A DNA stretch of 64,000 bases from JBGSQR01 sp964509295 (GCA_964509295.1 CAZDWS010000003.1:186001-250000), one strand, 5' to 3'. Shown: positions 25,922 to 35,022, numbered from the stretch's first letter. Numbers and translations: made by a program. The notes: generated by a model not told the origin, from the letters alone.

Positions 25922-26796
25922 ATCAGTCCCCCCAAAACAACTCGTTCCGGTTTCTGATAAATCATATCGTTTTTAAAGTGTCTCAAGGTAAATTGGGTTG
26001 ATATATTCATCAGCGATTCTGAATGTCCCAACAATAAAAAACCACCTTCTGCCAATGAATTATGAAAAGCTGATACTACTTTCTTCTTAGAGTTCAAATC
26101 AAAATATATAATCACATTGCGGCAAAAGATAATATCCATATGCCCAAGCAGTACGATACGATCAGTATCATACATATTAAGATGACTTATGGTTACAGGC
26201 CCTCTTATCTGATCATTAATCCTGTATCCATCGTCCTGTTCAGCAAAATATTTTTTGATATAATATTCATCTGTAGCTCTGAAAGAAGCCTTACTGTAAA
26301 CTCCGTGACGGGCTAATTGCAGAACACGCTGGCTGATATCGGTGCCGATTATTTCAATATTCCAGCCATTAAGAGCCGACTGTTCCTGAATCAGCATTGA
26401 AATCGTATAAGGCTCTTCACCGGTAGAACAACCGGCACTCCAGATTCGCAAACTACGGCTGCCTTGTGCCGTTTTTTTCTTTATCAGCTCTGGAATAATC
26501 TCATCAGTAAAAGCTTTAAGTTGAAATGACTCGCGGAAAAAATAGGTCTCATTGGTGGTGAGAATATCCATTACATCCATCATTTCCTGATCTCTGTTAC
26601 GTCCATATTTCAGATATTGAAAATACTCTCGATAATAATGTAAATTCAAAATGTTAAGACGTTTTTCAAGTCTTTTTTCAAGAAGATATTTTGAGTCGTC
26701 ACTAAAGTAAATACCGCTGTGAGTATAGATCATATCCCGGAAAAGAATAAACTCCGAGTCAGACATAAGTTTTGCATTGTCAGGGAATAGAATCAT
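25918..26796 (-). CDS. cheR: Chemotaxis protein methyltransferase CheR
   Basis: A 292-residue SAM-dependent methyltransferase that methylates glutamates of chemoreceptors. The N-terminal helical CheR domain (about 10-70) contains the NETYFFRE segment near residue 82. The SAM-binding motif is IWSAGCSTGEEPYT (about 118-131), and FCRNVIIYFD lies near residue 225. There is no TPR extension and no C-terminal pentapeptide-binding insertion that I can identify. It starts 1 base after the HEAT-repeat gene stop. CheR and CheB together imply that the pathway uses methylatable receptors encoded elsewhere. Confidence 0.94.
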   Translation of the reverse strand: MILFPDNAKLMSDSEFILFRDMIYTHSGIYFSDDSKYLLEKRLEKRLNILNLHYYREYFQYLKYGRNRDQEMMDVMDILTTNETYFFRESFQLKAFTDEIIPELIKKKTAQGSRSLRIWSAGCSTGEEPYTISMLIQEQSALNGWNIEIIGTDISQRVLQLARHGVYSKASFRATDEYYIKKYFAEQDDGYRINDQIRGPVTISHLNMYDTDRIVLLGHMDIIFCRNVIIYFDLNSKKKVVSAFHNSLAEGGFLLLGHSESLMNISTQFTLRHFKNDMIYQKPERVVLGGLI

Positions 26797-26797
26797 T

Positions 26798-28624
26798 CTA
26801 GCCTTCAGCCCCTAAGCGGGTTAGCATTGACCTGGCAAGCAGAGAAATATCCTGATTTTGATTCTCACAGGCGGATTTTACAATCTCAATCGACTCAGAA
26901 GTTCCGAAATTTTCAAGCAGTTCAAGACATGTAATCATCAGCAATTCATTTTCACTCGGTATAAGTGTCTTCATTGCTGGCAGTAAAGCTGTCTTGTCTA
27001 CTTTGGCAATACTTTTAAGAACTGCACACTGTACCCACACATCCTCATCTTTCAAAGCATGGGAAAGAGACTCCAGAATATCATGACAATCTACCATAGC
27101 CAGAGCTTCCGCTGCCGCAACTCGAACATCCGGATTCTCGTCCAACAAGGCATTTTTTAAAAAATTGCAACAGTTGGAGAGCTGCAGTTTTCCAATCGCA
27201 GAAACTGCGGCCAGCCGAACAATGGCAGCCTCGTCCTTGACCAATTTGGGCAGAAGCATACTACCAATCGAAACAGAACATAAAATTACAGCATCTCTTC
27301 TTAATTCTGCTTTATTTGAATCGGCAAGGCGAATTGCAACATTCTTAATGGCATTCGGGTCTACAACTGAAAGTTTTTTCAGGCAAGAGACAACATTTGA
27401 ATCTATATCCATTTCCCGGTCAGACAGCAACAACTCCAGGTCATTGATGCATTCAGTCATCCCAAGTTTACCAACCGCCACAACAGCACATCGCCTGACA
27501 ACGGCAGAGAGATCTCCCAGCGCCTCGCAAATAATCCTGCGTCCGCCAGTATGATTCAATTCAGCAATCATGCTGCAAACTGCACAGCGCTGTATATCGT
27601 CAAAAAGTGAGTATCTTGAAATCAACAAATCCAGACCATTGGAACCTAAATGACTTAGTGCAGAAATTGCTACTGATACCAGTTTTTCACAGGCAAATGC
27701 CGAAAGCAGAGTATCAGCGGCACGAAAATCTCCAATCAGGCCAAGAACTGCAGTAACCGCTTCAGTCAGCAACAATTCACCGGGATCAAAAAGTTCAATA
27801 ATTTTTAAAACAACATCACTTCCATATAAAACATCAAGAGACTTTTTCATCTCAAGTTGCCCAGTGACGTCAGTTTTCAGATAAATTCGATACCAGGAAA
27901 GTACAGCAGCGCCACGACTACTTTTCTGAGTGGATTGAAAACTATCGCGCAAAACATCTGCCGCAGCTTTGTCGCTGATGCTCCCAAGACATTCGTATAC
28001 AGCTTTACGCAAGATGTCATTTTCAACCAGTGCAAGAAGTCCTTCCGGTACAGATATTTGAGAATTCAACTTGCTCATTGCCGTAAGTGCACTAAAACGA
28101 AAAAGGACGGAGTTATTCAACAGTATCATTTCAAGCAACTCAGGTATTGAGTTGTTGTCTCCAAGATTTCCAATCTGTTCAGCTGCAGCTGATGAAACAT
28201 TTTCATCCGTATCTGCAAGAGATGACAGTAAAACAGGCATAAATTGAGGACTGCCGATAGCACCCATCACATCTACGACAAATTTACGAACATCAGGATC
28301 TTTATCTCCTGCAAGTGCCGTCAATGCCTTGACTGAACGGGTACCGAGCCTGACTATGGCTTCGGCTGCCGAATTTCTTAATCCGGCGTTATCCTCATCT
28401 CTCAGTTTTTCCAAAAGAGCAGTGATCTGTTCGTCCGCAGGCTTAGCAGCAATAAAAATTTCAACAGCTTCTTTGCGTACTCGCCAGCTACTATCAGCCA
28501 TCGCCAGAAAGAGTTGATCCTGAGTATCAGCCAGAGAAGAGTATTTAAGCGTTTCCAGGACTGCACGCCGTGATTCTTCATCACCAAAACGGAGAATTTT
28601 ATCCACATCAACTCGCGTTATCAC
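26798..28624 (-). CDS. HEAT-repeat protein in chemosensory operon
   Basis: A 608-residue all-helical protein made almost wholly of HEAT or PBS-lyase-like repeats, with roughly 15 or more units of 30-32 residues. Typical repeat cores are DPDVRKFVVDVMGAIGS, DENVSSAAAEQIGNLGD and NPDVRVAAAEALAMVD. There is no signal peptide, membrane segment or catalytic motif, so a cytoplasmic scaffold or adaptor is the likely role. The start is GTG at 28624 with GGGAG eight bases upstream. It lies between the second cheW and cheR (1-base gap to cheR), so it is surely part of the operon. HEAT proteins near Che genes may tune CheR/CheB or organise CheW/CheA; the partner here is unknown. Confidence 0.88.
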   Translation of the reverse strand: MITRVDVDKILRFGDEESRRAVLETLKYSSLADTQDQLFLAMADSSWRVRKEAVEIFIAAKPADEQITALLEKLRDEDNAGLRNSAAEAIVRLGTRSVKALTALAGDKDPDVRKFVVDVMGAIGSPQFMPVLLSSLADTDENVSSAAAEQIGNLGDNNSIPELLEMILLNNSVLFRFSALTAMSKLNSQISVPEGLLALVENDILRKAVYECLGSISDKAAADVLRDSFQSTQKSSRGAAVLSWYRIYLKTDVTGQLEMKKSLDVLYGSDVVLKIIELFDPGELLLTEAVTAVLGLIGDFRAADTLLSAFACEKLVSVAISALSHLGSNGLDLLISRYSLFDDIQRCAVCSMIAELNHTGGRRIICEALGDLSAVVRRCAVVAVGKLGMTECINDLELLLSDREMDIDSNVVSCLKKLSVVDPNAIKNVAIRLADSNKAELRRDAVILCSVSIGSMLLPKLVKDEAAIVRLAAVSAIGKLQLSNCCNFLKNALLDENPDVRVAAAEALAMVDCHDILESLSHALKDEDVWVQCAVLKSIAKVDKTALLPAMKTLIPSENELLMITCLELLENFGTSESIEIVKSACENQNQDISLLARSMLTRLGAEG

Positions 28625-28652
28625 CAGGCTACTCCCGTTTAAATATTATAAA

Positions 28653-29162
28653 TCAGACATCAAATATGACATCAGATTCAGCAGATGAAAGCAGCGTATC
28701 AATTCCCAGAACTATATAAACATTTTCAGCATGCAGACAGACACCAAGAATACATTCGGCGCCAAGACCCTCTTCAATATCCGGAACCGCTTTGATTTTA
28801 TCAATCGGTACGGTTATTACTTCATGGACTTCATCCACAGACAGGGCTAACAATTGATTAGCCAGCTTAACAACCATGAGATTTCCAATTGCAGCGTTGT
28901 CAACTCCTGGTATGCCAAACCGTTTTTTGAGATTCATTACAGGTATAACGGAACCACGCAGATTTATGACCCCATCCAGATATCTGGACGGAGTTGGCAA
29001 AGTAATTATGACCTGAGCAGGCATAATTTCTTTAATCCGCATCAAATCGACACAAAAAAGAATATTATCCAGACTAAAACATGCAAACTGTATTTCGTTA
29101 AGTGCGCTTGCCATATCGTGATGAAACTCCACTACATGTTGAATTGAAGGACTGCCGTTCAA
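28653..29162 (-). CDS. cheW: CheW-like adaptor, second copy
   Basis: A CheW-domain protein of up to 169 residues. It couples CheA kinase to receptors. The domain begins near NEIQFACFSLDNILFCVDL and includes LPTPSRYLDGVINLRGSVIPVMNLKKRFG, summarised here by the conserved GVINLRG motif near residue 65. The frame opens with TTG at 29162, overlapping the preceding cheW stop by 4 bases; an ATG at 29114 would give 153 residues and is equally possible, since neither has a well-placed Shine-Dalgarno. It is shorter than the neighbouring cheW and has no N-terminal extension of note. Confidence 0.9.
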   Translation of the reverse strand: MNGSPSIQHVVEFHHDMASALNEIQFACFSLDNILFCVDLMRIKEIMPAQVIITLPTPSRYLDGVINLRGSVIPVMNLKKRFGIPGVDNAAIGNLMVVKLANQLLALSVDEVHEVITVPIDKIKAVPDIEEGLGAECILGVCLHAENVYIVLGIDTLLSSAESDVIFDV

Positions 29163-29914
29163 TTAATGTTTATATTTGTAATGCTATCCAGATTTAGCAA
29201 AATAATCATTAGTTTGTCGCAACGTCCAATCCCTTTGATAAAATTATTATCATCACATTCAAGGGTTGCCGGTGCACTCTCCATACAGTTTCTGTCAATA
29301 CGTACTACCTGAGTAACTTCGTCAACCAATAGTCCTGTCAAATTGAAACCTGATCTGACAACAACAATTCGTTGATTGGGGATATCCGGCTCGGAACTGA
29401 AGCCCAGGCGATTAAGCATATCGATTACCGGGACAATAGTACCACGCAGTGAAATAACTCCCGGCAGGAAAACAGGCGCATGTGGCACTTCTGTTATTGT
29501 CTTTGGCTTAATAATTTCTTTTATCTGCATAATATCAATGCCATACAGCTCATTAGATACACGAAAACAGAGAAAATCATCATATTCAACAGACTCTGCA
29601 ACGTTGCTCTCTTCTACCATTTGGTGTTGATCTTCAATGCAACCGGCTGCAATTCTCCCGGCAAGTATTGCCTCTACCGGGTCAACATTACGTTTTAGCT
29701 TTTTAGGCTCCTGCCTGCTTGGATAATGTTCTTCATTGAAAGAATTTGAAATGACAGCAAAGTTGTTGTTAATTGTCACATTTTCATGTTCAAAGCAGAT
29801 TTCCTGACCAATACCTGGCCCGGAAAGATCCCTTGAAATTACAATCGGGAGTTCTTCCTGTGTTAATGGTTGTCTATTATTACGCGCTTTTTGTCTAATT
29901 TTAGCCAGATTCAT
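29159..29914 (-). CDS. cheW: CheW-like adaptor with long N-terminal extension
   Basis: A 251-residue protein whose last 145 residues form a CheW domain (FLCFRVSNELYGIDI, then PGVISLRGTIVPVIDM). The first about 105 residues are polar, low in hydrophobic content and start with a basic stretch (NLAKIRQKARNNRQ). They look disordered and have no recognisable domain; they may serve as a tether or a binding arm. It overlaps the second cheW by 4 bases and follows the AAA ATPase by 9. Two different CheW proteins in one operon suggest two contacts in the array, or one that binds a non-receptor partner. Confidence 0.9.
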   Translation of the reverse strand: MNLAKIRQKARNNRQPLTQEELPIVISRDLSGPGIGQEICFEHENVTINNNFAVISNSFNEEHYPSRQEPKKLKRNVDPVEAILAGRIAAGCIEDQHQMVEESNVAESVEYDDFLCFRVSNELYGIDIMQIKEIIKPKTITEVPHAPVFLPGVISLRGTIVPVIDMLNRLGFSSEPDIPNQRIVVVRSGFNLTGLLVDEVTQVVRIDRNCMESAPATLECDDNNFIKGIGRCDKLMIILLNLDSITNININ

Positions 29915-29923
29915 AGTTGAGGC

Positions 29924-30724
29924 CTACATCATCAATTCGTTTTTAATTTCTTCAATAATTGAGGAGTCAATCAGTGCGGCATCAATACCATAGGCAACCA
30001 GCAGGGCATTGGTTGCCATGGAATTAATCCTCCGTGGAACTCCGCCTGTCAATTCGAATATTTTGTGAACCGCATCCGGTGTAAACAGTCCTGCACTACC
30101 ACCGGCGGCTTCAAGCCTGAAGTCCAGGTACTCCATTGTTTCTTCGAGAGTTAAAGGAACAAGGTGATAATTAAGTGCCACACGCTGACAAAGCGGAACA
30201 AAACGAGGTGATGCGAGCATATCCCGCAATTCCGGCTGCCCCATGATAATCACGCTCAACAGGTTGATCTCATCAAGTTGAAAATTTGTCAGGAGGCGTA
30301 TTTCATCAAAGACCTCCTCATCGGAAATCATTTGCGCTTCATCAATAACAATTACAGGACAGATGCCATTTTGATAAAAACCATAAATAGCGGAATTAAT
30401 CTGTTCGAGCAGATCATCTTTTGCAGTTGCCGGATTTGCCACATCGAGCAATCTTGCAGTTGTACGCAGAAACTCATTAGCGCTTAGACGCGGATTAACA
30501 ATGTAACAAAAACGAAAACCTGCCCCCAGTCTGTCCATTAAAGCCCTGGATAATGTTGTTTTACCACACCCGACATCGCCGGTAAGTACGGCTATTTCAC
30601 GTTCTTCCAGAACAAACTCAAGCCTGGCCAAGGCCTCTTCATGTCCTCTACTCAAAAACAGAAAGTCAGGATCTGGAGTTTTACTGAAAGGTTTTTTACT
30701 GAATCCGAAATAGTCTTTATACAT
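29924..30724 (-). CDS. ExeA/GspA-like AAA ATPase in chemosensory operon
   Basis: A 266-residue P-loop ATPase of the ExeA/TniB-like AAA group. The N-terminus YFGFSKKPFSKTPDP is the ExeA signature. The Walker A motif is GDVGCGKTT (about residues 49-57), Walker B is VIVIDEAQ near 129-136, with sensor-like GQPEL near 164-168 and GGVPRRIN near 230. ExeA/GspA proteins help to place secretion or pilus machines through a periplasmic peptidoglycan-binding domain. Here that C-terminal part and any membrane segment are absent, so the protein is a soluble ATPase. It lies 4 bases after cheA and 9 before cheW, so it is an integral member of the operon. Its role is unknown. Confidence 0.9.
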   Translation of the reverse strand: MYKDYFGFSKKPFSKTPDPDFLFLSRGHEEALARLEFVLEEREIAVLTGDVGCGKTTLSRALMDRLGAGFRFCYIVNPRLSANEFLRTTARLLDVANPATAKDDLLEQINSAIYGFYQNGICPVIVIDEAQMISDEEVFDEIRLLTNFQLDEINLLSVIIMGQPELRDMLASPRFVPLCQRVALNYHLVPLTLEETMEYLDFRLEAAGGSAGLFTPDAVHKIFELTGGVPRRINSMATNALLVAYGIDAALIDSSIIEEIKNELMM

Positions 30725-30728
30725 TTTG

Positions 30729-32816
30729 TCAGTTCCCGTTTCTTCTGGATTCGTTCAGTATTGCCCCGGTGTCCAGGACAAGAATTGTTCCTTGATCCCC
30801 TAGATCTGCAGCACCTGAAATACCGTGATAACCTTTAAATGCATCCCCCAAAGGTTTAATTACAACGTCCTGCTGTCCAAGCAGTTCATCCACCACTATT
30901 CCGATACGTTTGTCTGCAATTCCTATTACAACAGCATATATGTCCCCTGACGACTTGTCATGGATTGGTTTAAAACCAAGGTAACGATCCAATTGAATAA
31001 GTGGCAGGGTTGAATTGCGTAATTTCACAACCTGATTTTGTTCTATTGTTTCTATCTCATTTTTCTTGAGAAGAAGTGTTTCCTGCACCGAAGAAATGGG
31101 CATGGCATAGATTCTGGATGCAGATGAAACAATCAGCACTTTGATAATGGCCAGAGTAATCGGAAGAGTAATAATGAAGCGGCTGCCAATACCAGGAGTG
31201 GTTTTCACATCAACCATGCCGGATATGGCTGAAATATTATTTTTTACTACATCCATTCCAACACCGCGGCCGGATATCTCACTAACGGTTTCAGCAGTTG
31301 AAAACCCGGGTAAAAAAATAATTTCAAGAGCATCTTTATCCGATATATTGCTCACATCTGAAACCAGACCTCTCTCTAAAGCCCTTTTTTTAACACCTTC
31401 CACATCAATTCCGTTACCATCATCCGCTATCTCGATGACAACATGATTTCCTTTTTGACTTGAAGATATGCTGATTGTACCGCGTTCACCTTTACCCAGT
31501 TTAAGGCGATGACCAGGCATTTCAATCCCATGGTCGATTGCATTTCTGATGATATGCATCATAGGATCAGAAATATCCTCAATCAACAACTTATCCAGTT
31601 CAGTTTCTGCGCCATAAAAAGCCAGATCCACCTTTTTACCCTGTTCACGGGATATTTTACGGACAATTCTGGACATTTTTTCATAAAGCTGCCCAACAGG
31701 AACAAGGCGAATTTCCATCACCCCCTTCTGCAAGTCAGCCAATTTGCGCTCAAGACTTTTTGAAGCTTTGCCCAGTTCAATACCCAGGTGCGAAAAACCT
31801 TCATTTCTCATACTCATGGCCAGTCCTGAAATTGATGAGTGGGACTGTACCAATTCTCCAACAATATTCATCAATTCATCAAGTTTGCCAATATCAACTC
31901 TGACTGTTCTACTCATACTTTTTGATGAACGCAGAGGTTCTGTTGTCACTGCAACTGGCTCTGGCAGCTCATAGTCCGCAATGGTTGCAGAAACAGGTTG
32001 ATTAGTAACAGTTGACTCTTGATTTGATGAAGAAATTACAGGGTGGATATTGGATGGAGAATACAGCAATGAAAGGCTGATATATTGAAACTCAGGCAAG
32101 GCATTAAAATCAGAAAGTTGGTTACTTGAACTGAATAAAAGATCAAAATCTATATGGGTCTCAATATTTTCACCGATGCCAGGCAAAGTACTGATTAACT
32201 CCCCGTACGACTTAATCAGATCCGAGATATGAGTTAGCTCCTGATCAAATATGGACATCTCAAATGATACGTGTATTGAGAAGATATTCTTCCCTTTTTG
32301 CATATTATCTTTAAGACGATGTTCTTCGTATTCAGTCAGGGAACTTAGTACGCGATCAGGCAGACCGAGTTTTAAAAGGGGGAAATCTTCGCCAGCAATA
32401 TGATCATCCATAAGACAAGCATTGATACTGGCTACAGAGGCGGAAATTTTTTTACTGAAATCCTTATCGTTTCCTTCTGAAACAGATCCAATCAGAATGT
32501 TTAGCAACTCAGCAGATTCAAACAACACATTCAGCACAGTGCTATTTAGTGTGACTTTGCCCAACCGAAGGTTCTCAAGCAAACTTTCAAGATGATGTGA
32601 CAATTCGGAGATATTATTGAACCCAAACATTCCTGACAGCCCTTTCAAAGAGTGGGCTGCCCTGAATATTGAATTCACAAGATCGGGATCAATTTCATTT
32701 CTCTCAGAACAATCGGCCAAATTACCGATCTCGGAAACAAGCTGATCTACAATTTCCTCTGCCTCAGCGAGAAAATCCGATAAATCCTTATCTGCAGATG
32801 TATTCCGATCAGTCAT
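30729..32816 (-). CDS. cheA: Chemotaxis histidine kinase CheA
   Basis: A 695-residue hybrid of the usual CheA domains. P1 (HPt) has the phosphorylated His55 in RAAHSLKG. A P2-like domain lies around residues 160-260 (IFSIHVSF and KSYGELISTLPG). The P3 dimerisation helices start near 305 (KLDELMNIVGELVQ). The P4 ATPase has N box HIIRNAIDHGIE, G1 DDGNGID and G2 GRGVGMDVV. P5, a CheW-like domain, forms the last 130 residues. All catalytic motifs look intact, so the kinase should be active. No receiver domain is fused to it. It follows the CheY-like gene by 78 bases. Confidence 0.95.
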   Translation of the reverse strand: MTDRNTSADKDLSDFLAEAEEIVDQLVSEIGNLADCSERNEIDPDLVNSIFRAAHSLKGLSGMFGFNNISELSHHLESLLENLRLGKVTLNSTVLNVLFESAELLNILIGSVSEGNDKDFSKKISASVASINACLMDDHIAGEDFPLLKLGLPDRVLSSLTEYEEHRLKDNMQKGKNIFSIHVSFEMSIFDQELTHISDLIKSYGELISTLPGIGENIETHIDFDLLFSSSNQLSDFNALPEFQYISLSLLYSPSNIHPVISSSNQESTVTNQPVSATIADYELPEPVAVTTEPLRSSKSMSRTVRVDIGKLDELMNIVGELVQSHSSISGLAMSMRNEGFSHLGIELGKASKSLERKLADLQKGVMEIRLVPVGQLYEKMSRIVRKISREQGKKVDLAFYGAETELDKLLIEDISDPMMHIIRNAIDHGIEMPGHRLKLGKGERGTISISSSQKGNHVVIEIADDGNGIDVEGVKKRALERGLVSDVSNISDKDALEIIFLPGFSTAETVSEISGRGVGMDVVKNNISAISGMVDVKTTPGIGSRFIITLPITLAIIKVLIVSSASRIYAMPISSVQETLLLKKNEIETIEQNQVVKLRNSTLPLIQLDRYLGFKPIHDKSSGDIYAVVIGIADKRIGIVVDELLGQQDVVIKPLGDAFKGYHGISGAADLGDQGTILVLDTGAILNESRRNGN

Positions 32817-32894
32817 GTTAAAGCCGGTTTTAATTGCATCTGAAAGTAGACTCAGTAAAGATGGATTTGAAATAACTAGACAAGAATTATAACG

Positions 32895-33275
32895 TTAGCG
32901 GGGATTCTCCATATAAAATCTAACAAGCTCCTGAAGCCTTGATAAATCGAATGGTTTAACTAAATACTCGTCAGCACCCAACATTTTACCACGATCTATA
33001 TCTTTCTGACTGCCCTCAGTAGAAATAATAATAATGGGGGTAGTTTTGTAATTTGGATTATTTCTCAGATAACTGATCAGCTCAAGACCATTAATATCAG
33101 GCATATTAATATCTGTCAGGATCAAATCCACCTTTTCATGGGGAAGAATGCGTAACGCTTCAAAACCGCTGCAAGCTTCAACAATACGATAATCGTCAAG
33201 CAATTCAATAGTTGATACAAGCATTCTACGCATGGCAGCCGAATCGTCAGCTATCAGAATGGTTTTGATACTCAT
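32895..33275 (-). CDS. CheY-like single-domain response regulator
   Basis: A 126-residue stand-alone receiver domain with all key residues: Asp10/Asp11 (ADDS), phosphorylation site Asp55 (LTDINMPD), the serine or threonine in IIST and the lysine in VKPFD. It is expected to take phosphate from CheA His55. No FliM-binding feature can be judged from sequence alone, so flagellar or non-flagellar output is open. The start overlaps the stop of the DUF4388-receiver gene by 4 bases. Confidence 0.93.
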   Translation of the reverse strand: MSIKTILIADDSAAMRRMLVSTIELLDDYRIVEACSGFEALRILPHEKVDLILTDINMPDINGLELISYLRNNPNYKTTPIIIISTEGSQKDIDRGKMLGADEYLVKPFDLSRLQELVRFYMENPR

Positions 33276-34948
33276 TTGGGGCTATTCTCGTTCAGCAGTC
33301 GCTCCAACAAATTCTTCTCCATTGTCATACCGACATGAGATAGAAATGTGTCAAGTATTTCAATGCTTCCAATCGGTTTTTTATCCGGCAGATTGTCACC
33401 ATACAGAAATCCGATCACTCGGGATTTACTGACTATCGGACCAATAAAAACCTCATCTGGTATACCGCCACCGATTTGATCAAAGAATAACCTGTCTGTT
33501 GCTGATGGATCCAGGTTGACAATAGATGAACGGCCGCTTTTACAAGGACCAAGGAACAAGGATGCAGATTCCAGGGGTATTCTGATAGACCTTACTATTT
33601 CATCGCCTCTGTATTTTCCACCTGATATTCCAAACTGACCAACACCTGAAATCACATTATTATGTACCATGAAAACAATTGAGCGGCTTAAAAATTCGGT
33701 AGCAAAGCGTAATGCCAAAAGCAGTATGCCGCCTTGCGGATCGGATTTATAAAAATCATCCAACATCTCATTAATGCGTGACAAGTCCTGCTCAGTATCT
33801 GGCTCTGAAGCCAAGTTTTTTTCTATTATATTTTCCACAAGAAGGAGTTCATCTTCTGATTGGGGTTTAACCACTGAAGGAGATTCTGAAGACAGATCGG
33901 AAATGGATGCAAATGGAACAAATCGTTCAATTTCAGAAACAAGCTGTGTCATAAAAATCTGGACTTTCGTTTGATCATTAATTTCAGCTCTGCGCGGCTT
34001 GGATATAAACTGATAACCAAAATTCAAAACCTGTTTTTCTGCATCCTCGAAATGATAGTCAGTCATTACAATAATAGGAAGATTTTTGAAATTATTATGC
34101 AACAGTTCAATCAGTTCCACTCCACCCAGAACACCTGAACCATCCATTTTAGGCATGATCAGATCAACCAGCAAAAGAGGAAATTTTCCGGCACGTACAA
34201 GGCTGTCAATAATGACAATTGCATCCTCACTGCGGGTCATGGCGTGAACATTACAGCCCATTTCCTGCAGTCGGTCAGAAACCACCTTGAGAGTTGGACC
34301 ATCATCATCAACAACAACAATGATATGTTCAACAGTTGTTTTAGGTGTTGGTGCTGTTTGTGAGTTAACCGGTGAGACAGCATCAGGCGAATCAATGTCA
34401 GACGTTTCATCTGAAATTGAAGCTTTCACCCCAATATTCTTCTCATCAAGTATTCGACTTCCCTCTAAAGCAAGAAACTGAGGGTTAAGCCCCTGATCCA
34501 GCATGAACTGCAGTGGATCCATCCTGATACCATCAAGAGTTTCAACATAATCGAGCACAACAAAATCAAAAGTACCGTGATTCCATTCAAACATGGAAAA
34601 GACGATACTCTCAATCTGTTCGCAAACGACCTCTTCAATGGTAGACTTGGAAATTTGAAACCTGTTTATAAGAATCGCGCCCAGTCGTTCACTAAAACCC
34701 TCTTCCTGCTGAATGGCAAGAGCCTTGTCAAGGGTGTCCGGGTTAACTAGTGCCTTTTGAAGAAGAATGGTACCCAGATTAAGCTTATAGTTACTGGAAG
34801 AGGCTCTTACAACCTGCCCCTGGCGGAACACAATCGTGCCTGTCCGCCCTTCACTTCGCAGAGCAAGAGTCCCGGACTTTCTGCTGAGACTAACAATCTG
34901 TAAAATTTCGCCAAGTCCAAGATCTTGCAGGTTCCCGACTAGACTCAT
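33272..34948 (-). CDS. DUF4388-receiver-GAF-like regulator, first gene of chemosensory operon
   Basis: A 558-residue multidomain protein. Residues about 1-110 form a DUF4388 (PATAN-like) domain (GNLQDLGLGEILQIVSLSRKSGTL), followed by a second, related segment to about 170. A complete receiver domain spans about 212-335 with DDD, the site in LVDLIMPKMDG, and the lysine in SKPRR. After a helical linker, the last about 180 residues look like a degenerate GAF-type sensor domain (ending FLYGDNLPDKKPIGSIEILDTF, given here only as a hint). It has no output domain that binds DNA or makes a second messenger. It may be the output or the control element of the operon; overlap with the CheY-like gene supports coupling. 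Confidence 0.88.
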   Translation of the reverse strand: MSLVGNLQDLGLGEILQIVSLSRKSGTLALRSEGRTGTIVFRQGQVVRASSSNYKLNLGTILLQKALVNPDTLDKALAIQQEEGFSERLGAILINRFQISKSTIEEVVCEQIESIVFSMFEWNHGTFDFVVLDYVETLDGIRMDPLQFMLDQGLNPQFLALEGSRILDEKNIGVKASISDETSDIDSPDAVSPVNSQTAPTPKTTVEHIIVVVDDDGPTLKVVSDRLQEMGCNVHAMTRSEDAIVIIDSLVRAGKFPLLLVDLIMPKMDGSGVLGGVELIELLHNNFKNLPIIVMTDYHFEDAEKQVLNFGYQFISKPRRAEINDQTKVQIFMTQLVSEIERFVPFASISDLSSESPSVVKPQSEDELLLVENIIEKNLASEPDTEQDLSRINEMLDDFYKSDPQGGILLLALRFATEFLSRSIVFMVHNNVISGVGQFGISGGKYRGDEIVRSIRIPLESASLFLGPCKSGRSSIVNLDPSATDRLFFDQIGGGIPDEVFIGPIVSKSRVIGFLYGDNLPDKKPIGSIEILDTFLSHVGMTMEKNLLERLLNENSPK

Positions 34949-34972
34949 ACCCGTATGCCTTTAATAAGCGTA

Positions 34973-35001
34973 GTTAAATAAACGAGGTAACAATATCTCA
35001 A
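34973..35001 (-). promoter_or_regulatory. Candidate promoter for the chemosensory operon
   Basis: On the minus strand TTGAGA (34996-35001), 17-base spacer, TTTAAC (34973-34978) in the 74-base gap after der. Both boxes deviate from consensus; readthrough from der is the alternative. Confidence 0.35.
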
Positions 35002-35022
35002 CAGTGGCGGCAAGTAAAGCGT

